64,000 nt of DNA from Puccinia triticina (Eukaryota > Basidiomycota > Pucciniomycetes > Pucciniales > Pucciniaceae), in contig NC_070559.1 in assembly GCF_026914185.1 (NCBI RefSeq), positions 2,604,001 to 2,668,000 on the forward strand. The letters are read 5' to 3'. The position numbers were made by a program, and so were the translations under genes. A model generated the notes under the pieces. That model was not told the origin of the DNA and did no database searches. It saw nothing but the letters and a program-made list of their open reading frames with translations. This document shows, one piece after another, positions 10,067 to 20,113 of this stretch; the first letter of the stretch is position 1; each line of letters begins with the position of its first letter.

Positions 10067-10576
10067 TAAACCTTGCTCTACCGATTGTCCTTTTCATCAA
10101 TCAATCTGTTTTCCACCCTATCATCAAGGTAGTCCAGTCAAGGACGTAATCGACCTGCTTATAATTTCATTGTTTTGATCTACCTCATCGGGTATCCTAG
10201 ATTAAGGTGTAATTGACCCGGATCTTGAGCGTTTCTGTCTCCCTATTATACTACATCTATCAACATCATTCTTCTTCCAAATCATCCTCTATTCTTAGAG
10301 TTAGCAGAAGCCGGAGCGTGTTTTTCAGGGATTCTGAGTTCTGTCATCCGCATACCCCACTACTCTCTCTGATTCGGAAGAACAAGCACGTAACGATAAA
10401 GCTATACAGAAGGCCAAAACTGTGAAAATCTGATTCCCTGGCACGGAACAGGCGCTTAGATGTTACCTTGTGACTTCAATCTACTCCTCCTTCTTTTTCT
10501 CCGACAAACTCAGAGGACCTGGTAGGCATTCTCCGGTGGCTTGTTGGCTCTAGGTTTAGATTTTTTTTCTTCTTTT

Positions 10577-11740
10577 ATGTCCAATAACCCTGTTACCAAC
10601 CCACCTTCTGAATCACATTGACAAACATCTTCTTCCGCTTGGTCAGGTTGTTCGATTGTTGAACTCAACGGTCAGGATCTAATTGACGCAGTTACAGCAT
10701 CCATTCAAGACACACCTCATCGACTGGAGCATATCTTCGGGAATCAACCAAACACTCAGACTTCTCCCGGTGACGCTTCTGCAATCAATCAACGGATTCC
10801 TGGAGCTTGGCAGCAAGCTCAACCGCCTACACCTCGAAATCGGTATTACCCGGAACTCCCTCCGTTTCCCACCTCTGGACCGTCGGCAGGCGAAGAGACA
10901 CTCACCGAGCGTCACTACGTTCCTTTACCTTGATCTACCTTCCAACAGCCAATTTTCCCTCTCACAGCTCCTCCCCCGTCTTTAGCGACTGCAACAAACT
11001 CTGCACCGGACGATCTTTCTTCTCCACTCCTGGAAATTCCTCCGTCACCCCCCTCACCAAATCACCCTCCTCCTCAATCTTTCGTTGCGCCACAACCTTC
11101 CCAAATGGATGCCCCCCCTCATCTCTCAGCAGCACAAAGAGCAGCCGACCTTGCCGAGGCAAAAGCTCAACTGGAAGAATCGAAGATTGTCGGGCAGGCG
11201 ATACATGCAGCAACATCAAACATTCCTTCTGATAATGTTCTGGCAGCGGACGGGTCGAATTTTGAATCCTGGGCCCAAGAACTGGCAGAGAAAGCTGGAA
11301 TCCACCTGAGCGACAAGGAGTTTTTTCAAAAGAAACAAACTAACTCCGTTCTTGAAAAGATTGGACAGGCCGTCTTTTTAGCCATGATCCATGAATCACT
11401 GAAGGCTGATCTTCACAATGCAGCCGGCTGTTTCGACATGTACAAAATAGTTTTCAAGAAATTCAAATCAATCAGTCAGGCGGCTCAGCTCAATGGTTTC
11501 TATTGTTTCATGGGATTCAAGAACGTGGACAACCCAACTTTGGCTGGGGTGGCGGCAAAACTGAAAGAACTGGCAAAAGAATGGTCGAACCTCAAGATCC
11601 ATCTGACGACCGACATTTTTATGGGTTTTATTCTTCAATGTAGCATTGGCCGCAACACCTCACTCGGCCTGGATTTCAACAGCAGGATAGAATTGGAACT
11701 CCAGAAAACGGCTGGAAACACGACTCCCTCTTTTGACCGT
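10577..11740 (+). pseudogene. Copia-1 gag, N-terminal part
   Basis: The frame opens with ATG at 10577 and runs to the Gypsy insertion at 11740. It is broken by in-frame TGA at 10619-10621 and 10931-10933. Both would be CGA (Arg) after a T, a TCG-to-TTG change. The protein is Pro/Gln-rich at first, then an alpha-helical capsid-like region with DGSNFESWAQELAEKAG and TDIFMGFILQCSI, typical of Copia Gag. Removal of the Gypsy element continues it in frame as SFDRLIQILSACK. It would form the virus-like particle shell. Confidence 0.75.
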
Positions 11741-12656
11741 TGTGGTGCGCTATCTGGTACACGCGGTGTCAAGATCAAATTTCGCGATGGCGCGCGGAAG
11801 ACCTCAAGACGCGTGGAGGGATCAATTTTCCTGGGCGCGACGCGCGTCAAGACTCGACATCATTGGATCTCAGGCGGGCGCGCGCGCTTTGGCGCGCCGG
11901 TTCCCTTTCCCTATTTGGTTTTGTCTTTTTTGTTTTTTTTCCTTGTTTCCTTCTTTCCTTTATTTTTGTTCTTACCTGTTTGTTTTATTTCTTATATGCG
12001 CGTGTTTGGATGTTCTGTTATGTGGTGGGTTGGTTTTGCTCGTTTGTTTGTGGTTTTGTTTGGTTTTGCTGGTTTTGTCTGGTTTTGTCTTTGGTTGTTT
12101 GTTTTCTCTTTCTTGTGTTTGTTGCACGCGCGGGGCATGATGAGCTGTCCCGCAGCATGTCACGACCCCGGAATCTGAGTTCAGCCCAAACTCAGATGAT
12201 GGGGCGGCATGGGATCTCTCTGAACCGTATTTTTCCATCAAAATTTTATCGATCATCATCATTTGCGCCCTCAATCGCCTTCCTGGAGCTTTATCCATCC
12301 CGAAGACGCGTCGGACACGTTCTGATCACGCTTTGGCGTTTCCCAACTCATCCCTGATCCCTCTGGCCACGTTTCCCCGGCGTTTTTCGACAATCTTCGC
12401 CTCCTGAACCCCTCATTCAGTCGGCACTCTCCGACATTCCTCTTTGATCACGACCACCGGCCGCTTTCGCCGGTACTCCCCCTTTCCTTTCCTCAAAACA
12501 AACACCCGCCGACGCGCCTCCAACGCCGTCGTAAATCACCCCTTTCTCACCTCATCGCTACAGATTTCATCCCCCTCTTCGACCAATTCCCGGAGGGCAT
12601 CCCCAAACTTTTCCCCTCCAACAACTGCCGCCGCCTGGCACGGACGGAGTTCCACA
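11741..12656 (+). repeat. Gypsy 5' LTR (916 bp)
   Basis: GC- and CpG-rich first third (many GCGCGC words) followed by a T/G-rich tract. Apparent ORFs of 100-350 codons in it are LTR artefacts. Compared with the 3' LTR, about four sites differ, three of them at CpG. Confidence 0.93.
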
Positions 12657-12658
12657 TT

Positions 12659-12766
12659 TGGTCCCCCGAGCCGGGATCAAACCAGCGACCTCAAGATTTA
12701 CAGTCTCGCCGATTTTTCACGGTTTCAAGACGCTTGGCGGTCAAATTCGTGCTCTTCCAACTGAGC
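12659..12766 (+). promoter_or_regulatory. Gypsy primer binding site with extended tRNA-Tyr complement
   Basis: Two bases after the LTR, TGGTCCCCCGAGCCGGGATC begins complementarity to a tRNA 3' end including CCA. On the minus strand the match runs on to 12708 through a T arm and a full anticodon stem-loop with loop CTGTAAA (anticodon GTA, Tyr). A D-arm-like GCTC-loop-GAGC lies at 12751-12766, 42 nt away. Ordinary primer sites stop at about 18 nt. A tRNA gene is unlikely, since the 5' acceptor strand is missing and the D arm is displaced. Confidence 0.7.
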
Positions 12767-12840
12767 AGAAACTTCAATTCTCTGATCTCTCTTTTCTTTT
12801 TCTTTTTAGTGTTCAGACGCAGAGGCAAAGGAGGATACAA

Positions 12841-12915
12841 GTAAGTTCCTCCAATTGTGCACCTCCAAGGGTATCTGCTACACCCGTCATAAGCATTACT
12901 CTAGCCACTGCTGTG
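12841..12915 (+). repeat. Gypsy internal module, copy 1 of 4 (GTAAGT repeat)
   Basis: A roughly 80-bp module begins AAGTAAGTTCCTCC, continues with TGCACCTCC and ends near GTGAGC. Copies 2-4 are at 15464, 15704 and 18967. This copy lies about 60 bp before the gag start. Confidence 0.7.
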
Positions 12916-12974
12916 AGCCACCCGATTTCGACGCGTCTTTTCTTCTCAGATCCCCCCGCCTTTCTACGCGCGCG

Positions 12975-15128
12975 ATGGCCGACGTTACAACTGGAGCAAC
13001 GAGTGCCGCCGCTGCGCGGCGCGTGAAGATTAAGCCTCAAGATAAGGCGCTGGGTTTTGATGGAACGCATGTGGAGCGTTTTCTGGCCGACTATCAGCTG
13101 GCAGCAGACTTGGACGGCGCGTCGGAGTTCGATATGGCGCAGCAAGTGCGTTTCTTTGTGCGCAAGGTCGAGGTCAAGGACGTGTTGGAGACTCTTGACG
13201 GGTATGACCCGCCGGTTTGGACCTCGCTCAAGGCTGCCATGCTCGCGTACTGGGACCAGGTCGACACGGCGCGCTTCACTTTGCCGGATTTAGAGACCTT
13301 GGCTCAGTCGTGGATTGCTAAGGGTGGGGTCTCGTCTGTGGTGGACTATCAAGACTTTCGGCGTGTCTGGGAGCCGATACAATCCTACCTTCTTCGCAAA
13401 GCCCATATTGACTCAGTGGAGGAAATTTGGACTCTCTATTATCGATCGCTGTCAAGTGGAGTTCAGGAGCGCGTTAGAGATCATCTGATCAAGGCTAACA
13501 CTATGATCACTACCCTTGATAACCGATTTAAGCTTCCCGCTTTTGAGATCTTGAAGACCGCGGTCGCGGAGGTGATGAAAGGCCAAACGGCTTTGACTTT
13601 TGAAGACGCAAGGACTTCTTCACCTGTTCCCGCAGGTCCTTTTCAGCAGGCCAACGACGTCATGCGGAAGATTGAGCAAGATCGCCGCCCTAAAGCTCCC
13701 GCCGCGTCAGAGAAGCCACCCGCCACCATCGACGACATCTCCCAGATGCTGCAATCTTTTGAGCAGCGCTTGGAGAAGAAATACGGTGCTCAGCCTCCTC
13801 AGTCCTCTGGCAAGGTACCGCCGGCGGAGCGCGGTCCTTTGGTTTGCTACTACTGTCACCGTGAAGGGCACGGTACCGGACGCTGTTTTGAGCTCAAGAA
13901 AGACAAAGAAGCCAATCTGGTCGAGCAGAAGGGCAACAATTTCTTCTTGCCCAACGGGGCACTTATCCCTTTCGATTCCTCGCGGCCCATTCGTCATGTG
14001 GTCGCCTCTTTCCAACCTCCTCCTACTGCTAGTGTAGTCACGCCGGAATTCCGCGCTACGTGTGGCTCCCTCGATCCCTGGTACCCCCCGGCTGTCACTT
14101 CTCAGTCTTTTTCTGGATCCTACGAGGCGGATCCGGCGCGAAAGAAGCACGAGGCTCCAAAGCCTTACAAGGCGCCTGCGGTTCCTCCTTCAGCTGTGCG
14201 GAAGCCGGTTAAAAAGTCTACGGCGCGTGCTCCCAATTCTGAAGTAGATGACTCAGATATGGAAGCTGAATTGTTTGAGAGGGTTCCTGCTTCTCCGACC
14301 GCGGGCCCTTCTTCTCCCGAGCAGTCTTCTTCCGAGCAGCCAGCCAAGCCTGCTAGCGCTGCGCCCAAGGTGCGCTTCGAGCGCGGTATCTCCAAGGATC
14401 ATCCAAACGCCGTCGAAGGCGTGCTCAAGAAGATCTCCGGTCTCAAGGTTCCGGATTTGTCGGTTTCGGAGCTTTTAGCGGTGGCACCGTCTGTTGCTGA
14501 AGGCATGAAGCGATGGGTATCGCGCAAGCGCGTCGAGGTTGGAGCGGAGGAGCTGAAGGTCTCTTCGGGTACTCTGGCTGAGGGCGTGGATTTCAAGGCG
14601 AACGGATTTGAGCCGCGGCTCTACTCGTGCCCGTTGGGCTATTTGCCGTGCTTGGTGGGAGACGAGGAGAGTAATGCATCTCCTTTGGTGGATTCTGGAT
14701 CCCAGCTTAACCTTATCTCGGATGCGATGGCTAACAAGTTCAATATTAGCCCGCGCGTCAACTTTAGTTCAGCAGTCTACGGAATTGGCAATCAAGCCTG
14801 TGAACTGGTTGGTGTCGCTGAGGACGTTCCGCTCCGCATTGGCAAATCCATCGTGGGCACGTGTCACTTCTGGATCACTCGAATGGCCGGGCCCATGATC
14901 TTGGGGCGGCCCTTTCTCATGGATTTCGACGCCACTCTCAGCTTTTCGGCAGAAGTAGGCGAGAGGATCTTGCTCCCGGACTCAAATGGGAGGAGGATAG
15001 AGGTTTCCCTTTGCGCGACGGATTCGGGACGGTGGGAGCGCGAATTCCCTAGCAATGGGAAGAAGGCGATCCTGACGCGCTCAAACACGGCGCGCGACGA
15101 CCCTGTCGAAGGGCGTCATTTTTTATGA
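12975..15128 (+). CDS. Gypsy gag-protease
   Basis: About 717 codons from ATG at 12975; the frame is open from 12855 but the conserved protein begins at MADVTTGATSAAA. Gag is at the N-terminus (GFDGTHVERFLADYQLAADL, then VSSVVDYQDFRRVWEPIQSY). A zinc knuckle CYYCHREGHGTGRC (CX2CX4HX4C) lies at about residues 289-302 for RNA packaging. A retropepsin with LVDSGSQLNLIS and MILGRPFLMDF follows. The frame is intact. The TGA stop overlaps the next start as ATGA at 15125-15128, suggesting the next frame is translated by reinitiation. Modules 2 and 3 lie in the pol region just downstream. Confidence 0.85.
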   Translation: MADVTTGATSAAAARRVKIKPQDKALGFDGTHVERFLADYQLAADLDGASEFDMAQQVRFFVRKVEVKDVLETLDGYDPPVWTSLKAAMLAYWDQVDTARFTLPDLETLAQSWIAKGGVSSVVDYQDFRRVWEPIQSYLLRKAHIDSVEEIWTLYYRSLSSGVQERVRDHLIKANTMITTLDNRFKLPAFEILKTAVAEVMKGQTALTFEDARTSSPVPAGPFQQANDVMRKIEQDRRPKAPAASEKPPATIDDISQMLQSFEQRLEKKYGAQPPQSSGKVPPAERGPLVCYYCHREGHGTGRCFELKKDKEANLVEQKGNNFFLPNGALIPFDSSRPIRHVVASFQPPPTASVVTPEFRATCGSLDPWYPPAVTSQSFSGSYEADPARKKHEAPKPYKAPAVPPSAVRKPVKKSTARAPNSEVDDSDMEAELFERVPASPTAGPSSPEQSSSEQPAKPASAAPKVRFERGISKDHPNAVEGVLKKISGLKVPDLSVSELLAVAPSVAEGMKRWVSRKRVEVGAEELKVSSGTLAEGVDFKANGFEPRLYSCPLGYLPCLVGDEESNASPLVDSGSQLNLISDAMANKFNISPRVNFSSAVYGIGNQACELVGVAEDVPLRIGKSIVGTCHFWITRMAGPMILGRPFLMDFDATLSFSAEVGERILLPDSNGRRIEVSLCATDSGRWEREFPSNGKKAILTRSNTARDDPVEGRHFL

Positions 15129-15463
15129 GTCAAGTTGATCCGTCGAGCGGCCGTGTTAATCTAGGATCTCGCCCACACGCCGCTGGATCAACTCATCATC
15201 AAGAGATTCACCGGTCTTGTTTTTCTTTCTCATTCAATAATCAAAATATCAAATCTGAAAAACATGAAGAAAACACTAAATCCCTCAAAAACATATCATT
15301 AGATCTCAGTTCACCTTTTCTTTCCGGCTCTCTTGGCGTGTCTCCTCGTGGATCTTTTCCTTTCTCTGGCGCGGCCCTTGGCGCGTTTTCTTTTGGTAAT
15401 GGTTTAATGGCGCAGGGTGGAATGGAGGATATAGGTAATCCGCGGAGGTTTGGGAGACAGGAA

Positions 15464-15544
15464 GTAAGTTCCTCCCAATTATGCACCTCCGGGCTAGATG
15501 CTCTATTTGTGTCAAAAACTCTACCGCGTGCCACAAATGTGAGC
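15464..15544 (+). repeat. Gypsy internal module, copy 2 of 4
   Basis: GTAAGTTCCTCCCAATTATG and downstream words match copies 1, 3 and 4. It lies in the pol frame, where it encodes EVSSSQLCTSGLDAL. Copy 3 follows 240 bp later in the same frame. Confidence 0.7.
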
Positions 15545-15703
15545 AAAAATTTGGAAACCCCTCTTTCCTTGGCATCAGGCTCCGACGCGACGGCCGCGAC
15601 GGTTGCGGCGCTGCTCCGAAATGAGGGTAAACTACGATTTTCTTTGAATTGTGAGAATGGTGTGGTGGAATTTGGTGTTCCGTGGAGGCAATTGGGAATA
15701 GAA

Positions 15704-15786
15704 GTAAGTTCCTCCCAATGTGCACCTCCGAGGCGTGATGCTGCGCAAGCTTTCGAAACTCTATCTCGTGCCACACTCGTGAGCGA
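15704..15786 (+). repeat. Gypsy internal module, copy 3 of 4
   Basis: GTAAGTTCCTCCCAATGTGC and the GTGCCACACTCGTGAGC end match the other copies. It encodes EVSSSQCAPPRRDAA. Confidence 0.7.
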
Positions 15787-18700
15787 AGCCCTTCTGTTTG
15801 GTTTTTCATTCTCAGATAAGGCGGCTTTCCGGGATCGCGCTGAGCATCGCACGTGGAGTTTGATGGAGCACGGTCTGCGCTATCACGAGCAGATGGCGCT
15901 GGTGGATGCGTGGACGCGCGGGGAGTTCCTTTCCTTCGCCACAAAGTACAAGCCGGTGGCGCGCAAGATCAAGCCGGTCAATCAAGCTATGCCTCAAGAT
16001 CTGAACCCCCCTCTGCAACGTCCGCCTCTTTCACGCGATCCGTATCGCGGTCTTCCTCGCTCTCTAGCCGGTCCTTTTGTTCCAAAGGGACGCGTCACGG
16101 AAGATCGGCTTGCTGTCGTCAACTTTGGCCCTGAAGGCTGGCTCTGGCCGGCTGAGTTGGATTTGATCAAGAATGTCTTGACAGAGCGGAACCTTTCAAT
16201 AGCATTTACGCCGGAAGAGAGGGGTCTGCTCAAGGAGACCTACGGCTTGCCTTACATCATCCCCGTCGTGGAGCACGAGCCGTGGCAGAAGCGCAAGATT
16301 CCTATCCCCGCAGCCAAGTTGGACGAATTCATCAAAGTCATCCGTGAGCGCGTTGACACGGGCCTCTATGAGCAGTCAAAATCAAGCTATTCTTCCCCGG
16401 TCTTTTGCGTACTCAAGAGCAACGGCAAATTACGCGTCGTACATGATCTTCAACCACTGAACAAAGTCACAATCAAAGACGCCGGCGTTCCTCCAGCCAC
16501 TGAGGAGTTTGTGGAGTCTTTCGCAGGCCGCGCCTGCTATGGTTTAGGAGATATTATGGGCGGCTACGATGAGCGCGCATTACATCCAATCTCGCGACCA
16601 CTTACTACTTTCAACACCCCGCTCGGCAGGTTTCAACTCACGCGGTTGCCCCAGGGAGCCACTAACTCTGTGGCCGTTTATCAAGCCCAGATAATGTGGA
16701 TTCTCCAGGAGGAGATCCCTGATCATGCGGGTATCTTCATCGACAACGGTGGCATCAAGGGCCCAGTATCCGATTACGACAATGAGGTCCTTCCTTGGCA
16801 TTCCGGCATACGCCGCTTTATCTGGGAATACGCGACAATTTTGGAGCGCGTTCTCTTTCGGATCGAAGAATCAGGGCTTACGGTTTCAGCATCCAAGCTG
16901 GCGGCTTGTGTGCCTGCACTGGAGATCGTGGGGCATGTCGTGTGTAAAGAAGGTTGAAGGATGGCGAAGAGCAAGGTCAACAAGGTTCTCTCCTGGCCTA
17001 CCCCCATCAATGCGTCTGAGATTTGCGGTTTCTTGGGCGTAGTGGTTTATGTGCGCATCTTTATCCCCGCTTTGTCCAAGATCTGTCTCCCTCTTTGACG
17101 CCTGACGCGCAAGGACGCGGAGTGGATCTGGTCCGTGGAATGCGAAGCAGCTTTTCAGAAACTCAAGACAATCGTGGGACAGGATATTGTCCTGGTCAAG
17201 ATCACTTACGGACCGGACACGGGCAAGATTAAGTTGGCTGTGGATTCTAGCTTTCACGCCGCAGGAGCCGTGCTGACTCAAGAAGACTCCAACGGTCTAG
17301 ATCGCCCTGCTCTCTATGAGTCCTTGTTGTTTTCCGACGTGGAGTCTTGGTACTCTCAGCCCAAACTGGAGTTGTGCGGCGTGGCGCGGATCCTTAAGAA
17401 ACTTCAGACGGTCCTTTGGGGACAACACTTCGAGCTTCAAGTTGACGCCCAATCCCTCATTCAGATGATCAACGCCCTGAGTCTACCCAACGCACCGATG
17501 ACGCGCTGGGTCGCCTTTATTCAGCTGTTCTCGTTTGATATCGTCCACCGTCCGGGCAAGTCATTCACGATGCCGGACGGTCTTTCTAGGAGGCCCATGG
17601 ACGAAGATGAGTCCATTCCAGAGTCTGATTTTGATGAAGACAAGCCGCATATTCGGCCTTTAGCTTTCTGTCTAGCTTCTGCTAATGGCGAGTATTCAGG
17701 CTATCAGCAGGGTTTTTGGAGACAATTGGAACAGTATCTCTTGGATCTCGAGGTGCCGGATGGCATGCACACCGACGACTTCCGGGCGCTGAAGCGCAAA
17801 TCTGTCGATTTCTTCGTTCACGCGGGCCGTCTCATGAAGCGGGGCTCCCCGTGCCCGCGAATTGTGATCACCATTCCCTCTAAACAAGATGAAGTACTCG
17901 AGAGTTTGCATGAAGGTTTGGGCCATCGCGGCGAGGTCGAGACTTATCGACGCGTCGCGGAGCAATTCTGGTGGCCATCCTTGAAGAAGAGCGTGCTGCG
18001 CTGGTGCAAGAGCTGCGAAGCATGCCAGAAGCGCGATCTTCGGCGGCCAATGGAGCTTCGTGGACCTACAGGCGAGAATTCTGTTTTTGGACGTGTAGCC
18101 ATGGACGTCGTGCACATCAAGGCGGCTGGGGCTCAATATCTCATTGTGGCGCGCGACGATTTTTCGGGCTGGGTGGAGGCCAAGTTTTTAAACACCCTCA
18201 GTTCGGAGTCCGTGGCCACTTTCCTTCATGAAAACTGGACTATGCGCTATGGTTTGGCGCGCTCTTACTCGACTGACGGCGGCTCTGAGTTCGGTGGAAG
18301 GCTTGCGGAGATGCTGCAAGAACTCCCAGGTCAGCACCGCGTCTCGACTCCCTATTATCCTGAAGGTCAAGGCATGGTCGAGCGCGGCCACGGTCCTCTC
18401 AAGGCTGCCCTCGTCAAGCTCGCCGGCGAAAGCGGTAAGAATTGTAGGAAGTATCTTCCTTTGGTCTTGTTTGCCGACAGGATTTCAACTAAGCGGTCAA
18501 CTGGCTATTCTCCTTACGAGCTCATCTTTGGTCAGAGGGCCGTCCTGCCCATTGATCTCAAGATGGAATCGTACCTGGGAATTGATTGGGATGAAGTTCA
18601 AGACACAGCAGATCTCTTGGCGGCGCGCTCCCGGCAATTGGAGCACAGCAAGGAAGTGCGCGAGTTAGCGCACCGGAAGATGATGAAAGCCCGTGAGGAG

Positions 18701-18966
18701 TCCATCAAGTACTGGGAAGAGAAGTCTGCAAGTCGCCTCAGGACGCCTTTGAAGCCCGGCGACATGGTCCTCGCGTACAACCGCGCTCTCGAAACTCAAT
18801 GGGGCAAGTTGTTCGCCAACCGCTGGAGCGGCCCTTTTCGCGTGGTTCAGCAGGTGCGCGGAGGTTCTTACATCTTGGAGGAGCTCGACGGTACGCGGTT
18901 GGCGCGGCGCTTTTCAGCGGATCAGGTCAAAAGGTATTATTCCCGTGGAGGCAAAGGAGACCAGAA

Positions 18967-19046
18967 GTAAGTCCTCCCAATGTATGCATCTCCAGGGTAG
19001 CTACTACCGTCTTTCAAAACCCTACTCTATGCCACATTTGTGAGCG
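18967..19046 (+). repeat. Gypsy internal module, copy 4 of 4
   Basis: It begins at the pol stop codon itself: the TAA at 18968 is part of GTAAGTCCTCCCAATG. The GCCACATTTGTGAGCG end matches copy 3. It lies between pol and the polypurine tract. Confidence 0.7.
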
Positions 19047-19154
19047 CCGCGGTGGCCTTTGGTTCTTTCCCCCTAGTTTCCTGGATCTTTTAGGCGCGGA
19101 TTCCTTTTCAATTTCGACAGTAGGCGCGGAGCAGTCTAGGGACAGACTGCATTT

Positions 19155-19164
19155 GGGGAGGAGA
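19155..19164 (+). promoter_or_regulatory. Gypsy polypurine tract
   Basis: GGGGAGGAGA abuts the 3' LTR and would prime plus-strand DNA synthesis. Confidence 0.75.
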
Positions 19165-20080
19165 TGTGGTGCGCTATCTGGTACACGCGGTGTCAAGATC
19201 AAATTTCGCGATGGCGCGCGGAAGACCTCAAGACGCGTGGAGGGATCAATTTTCCTGGGCGCGACGCGCGTCAAGACTCGACATCATTGGATCTCAGGCG
19301 GGCGCGCGCGCTTTGGCGCGCCGGTTCCCTTTCCCTATTTGGTTTTGTCTTTTTTGTTTTTTTTCCTTGTTTCCTTCTTTCCTTTATTTTTGTTCTTACC
19401 TGTTTGTTTTATTTCTTATATGCGCGTGTTTGGATGTTCTGTTATGTGGTGGGTTGTTTTTGCTTGTTTGTTTGTGGTTTTGTTTGGTTTTGCTGGTTTT
19501 GTCTGGTTTTGTCTTTGGTTGTTTGTTTTCTCTTTCTTGTGTTTGTTGCACGCGCGGGGCATGATGAGCTGTCCCGCAGCATGTCACGACCCCGGAATCT
19601 GAGTTCAGCCCAAACTCAGATGATGGGGCGGCATGGGATCTCTCTGAACCGTATTTTTCCATCAAAATTTTATCGATCATCATCATTTGCGCCCTCAATC
19701 GCCTTCCTGGAGCTTTATCCATCCCGAAGACGCGTCGGACACGTTCTGATCACGCTTTGGCGTTTCCCAACTCATCCCTGATCCCTCTGGCCACGTTTCC
19801 CCGGCGTTTTTCGACAATCTTCGCCTCCTGAACCCCTCATTCAGTCGGCACTCTCCGACATTCCTCTTTGATCACGACCACCGGCCGCTTTCGCCGGTAC
19901 TCCCCCTTTCCTTTCCTCAAAACAAACACCCGCCGACGCGCCTCCAACGCCGTCGTAAATCACCCCTTTCTCACCTCATCGCTACAGATTTCATCCCCCT
20001 CTTCGACCAATTCCCGGAGGGCATCCCCAAACTTTTCCCCTCCAACAACTGCTGCCGCCTGGCACGGACAGAGTTCCACA
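19165..20080 (+). repeat. Gypsy 3' LTR (916 bp)
   Basis: Same length as the 5' LTR and nearly identical. One of the differences is TCG in the 5' copy and TTG here. Confidence 0.93.
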
Positions 20081-20113
20081 CCGTCTTATCCAGATACTCA
20101 GTGCCTGCAAGCT

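Larger units (their letters stand above)
15125..18970 (+). pseudogene. Gypsy pol: reverse transcriptase, RNase H, integrase
   Basis: One frame runs from ATG 15125 to TAA 18968-18970, broken by TGA at 16955-16957 and 17096-17098. The first 220 codons are unusual and contain two copies of a repeat (EVSSSQ...). Reverse transcriptase follows with VFCVLKSNGKLRVVHDLQPL and LTRLPQGATNS, but the active site reads FIDNGG: the second Asp codon is AAC (16745-16747). RNase H (LAVDSSFHAAG) and integrase follow, with a zinc region HEGLGHRGE...CKSCEACQK and catalytic Asp in VAMDVV, Asp in STDGGSEF and Glu in GMVERGHG. All three lesions fit change at TCG. Integrase looks intact, so this copy could still be mobilised only in trans. 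Confidence 0.88.
11741..20080 (+). mobile_element. Gypsy (Ty3-like) LTR retrotransposon, complete, 8.34 kb
   Basis: Two 916-bp LTRs (11741-12656, 19165-20080) begin TGTGG and end CCACA, with 4-bp target duplications CCGT (11737-11740, 20081-20084). The LTRs differ at about 4 sites, so the insertion is recent. Order is gag with zinc knuckle and protease, then reverse transcriptase, RNase H and integrase, the Gypsy order. Two in-frame TGA stops and one reverse-transcriptase active-site change probably make this copy inactive. It sits in Copia-1 gag; one CCGT copy restores the host frame. Confidence 0.92.

Noticed and set aside
11741..12357. Membrane-protein-like ORFs rich in Phe, Val and Cys (also 19165-19781)
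   Set aside because: They lie in the T/G-rich LTR and occur identically in both LTRs.
12659..12766. tRNA-Tyr gene on the minus strand
   Set aside because: The 5' acceptor strand is missing, the D arm is 42 nt too far, and the position right after an LTR fits a primer site.
15464..15786. Introns starting at the two GTAAGT modules in Gypsy pol
   Set aside because: The frame stays open through both and no convincing paired acceptor was identified. Kept as a finding, not annotated as introns.
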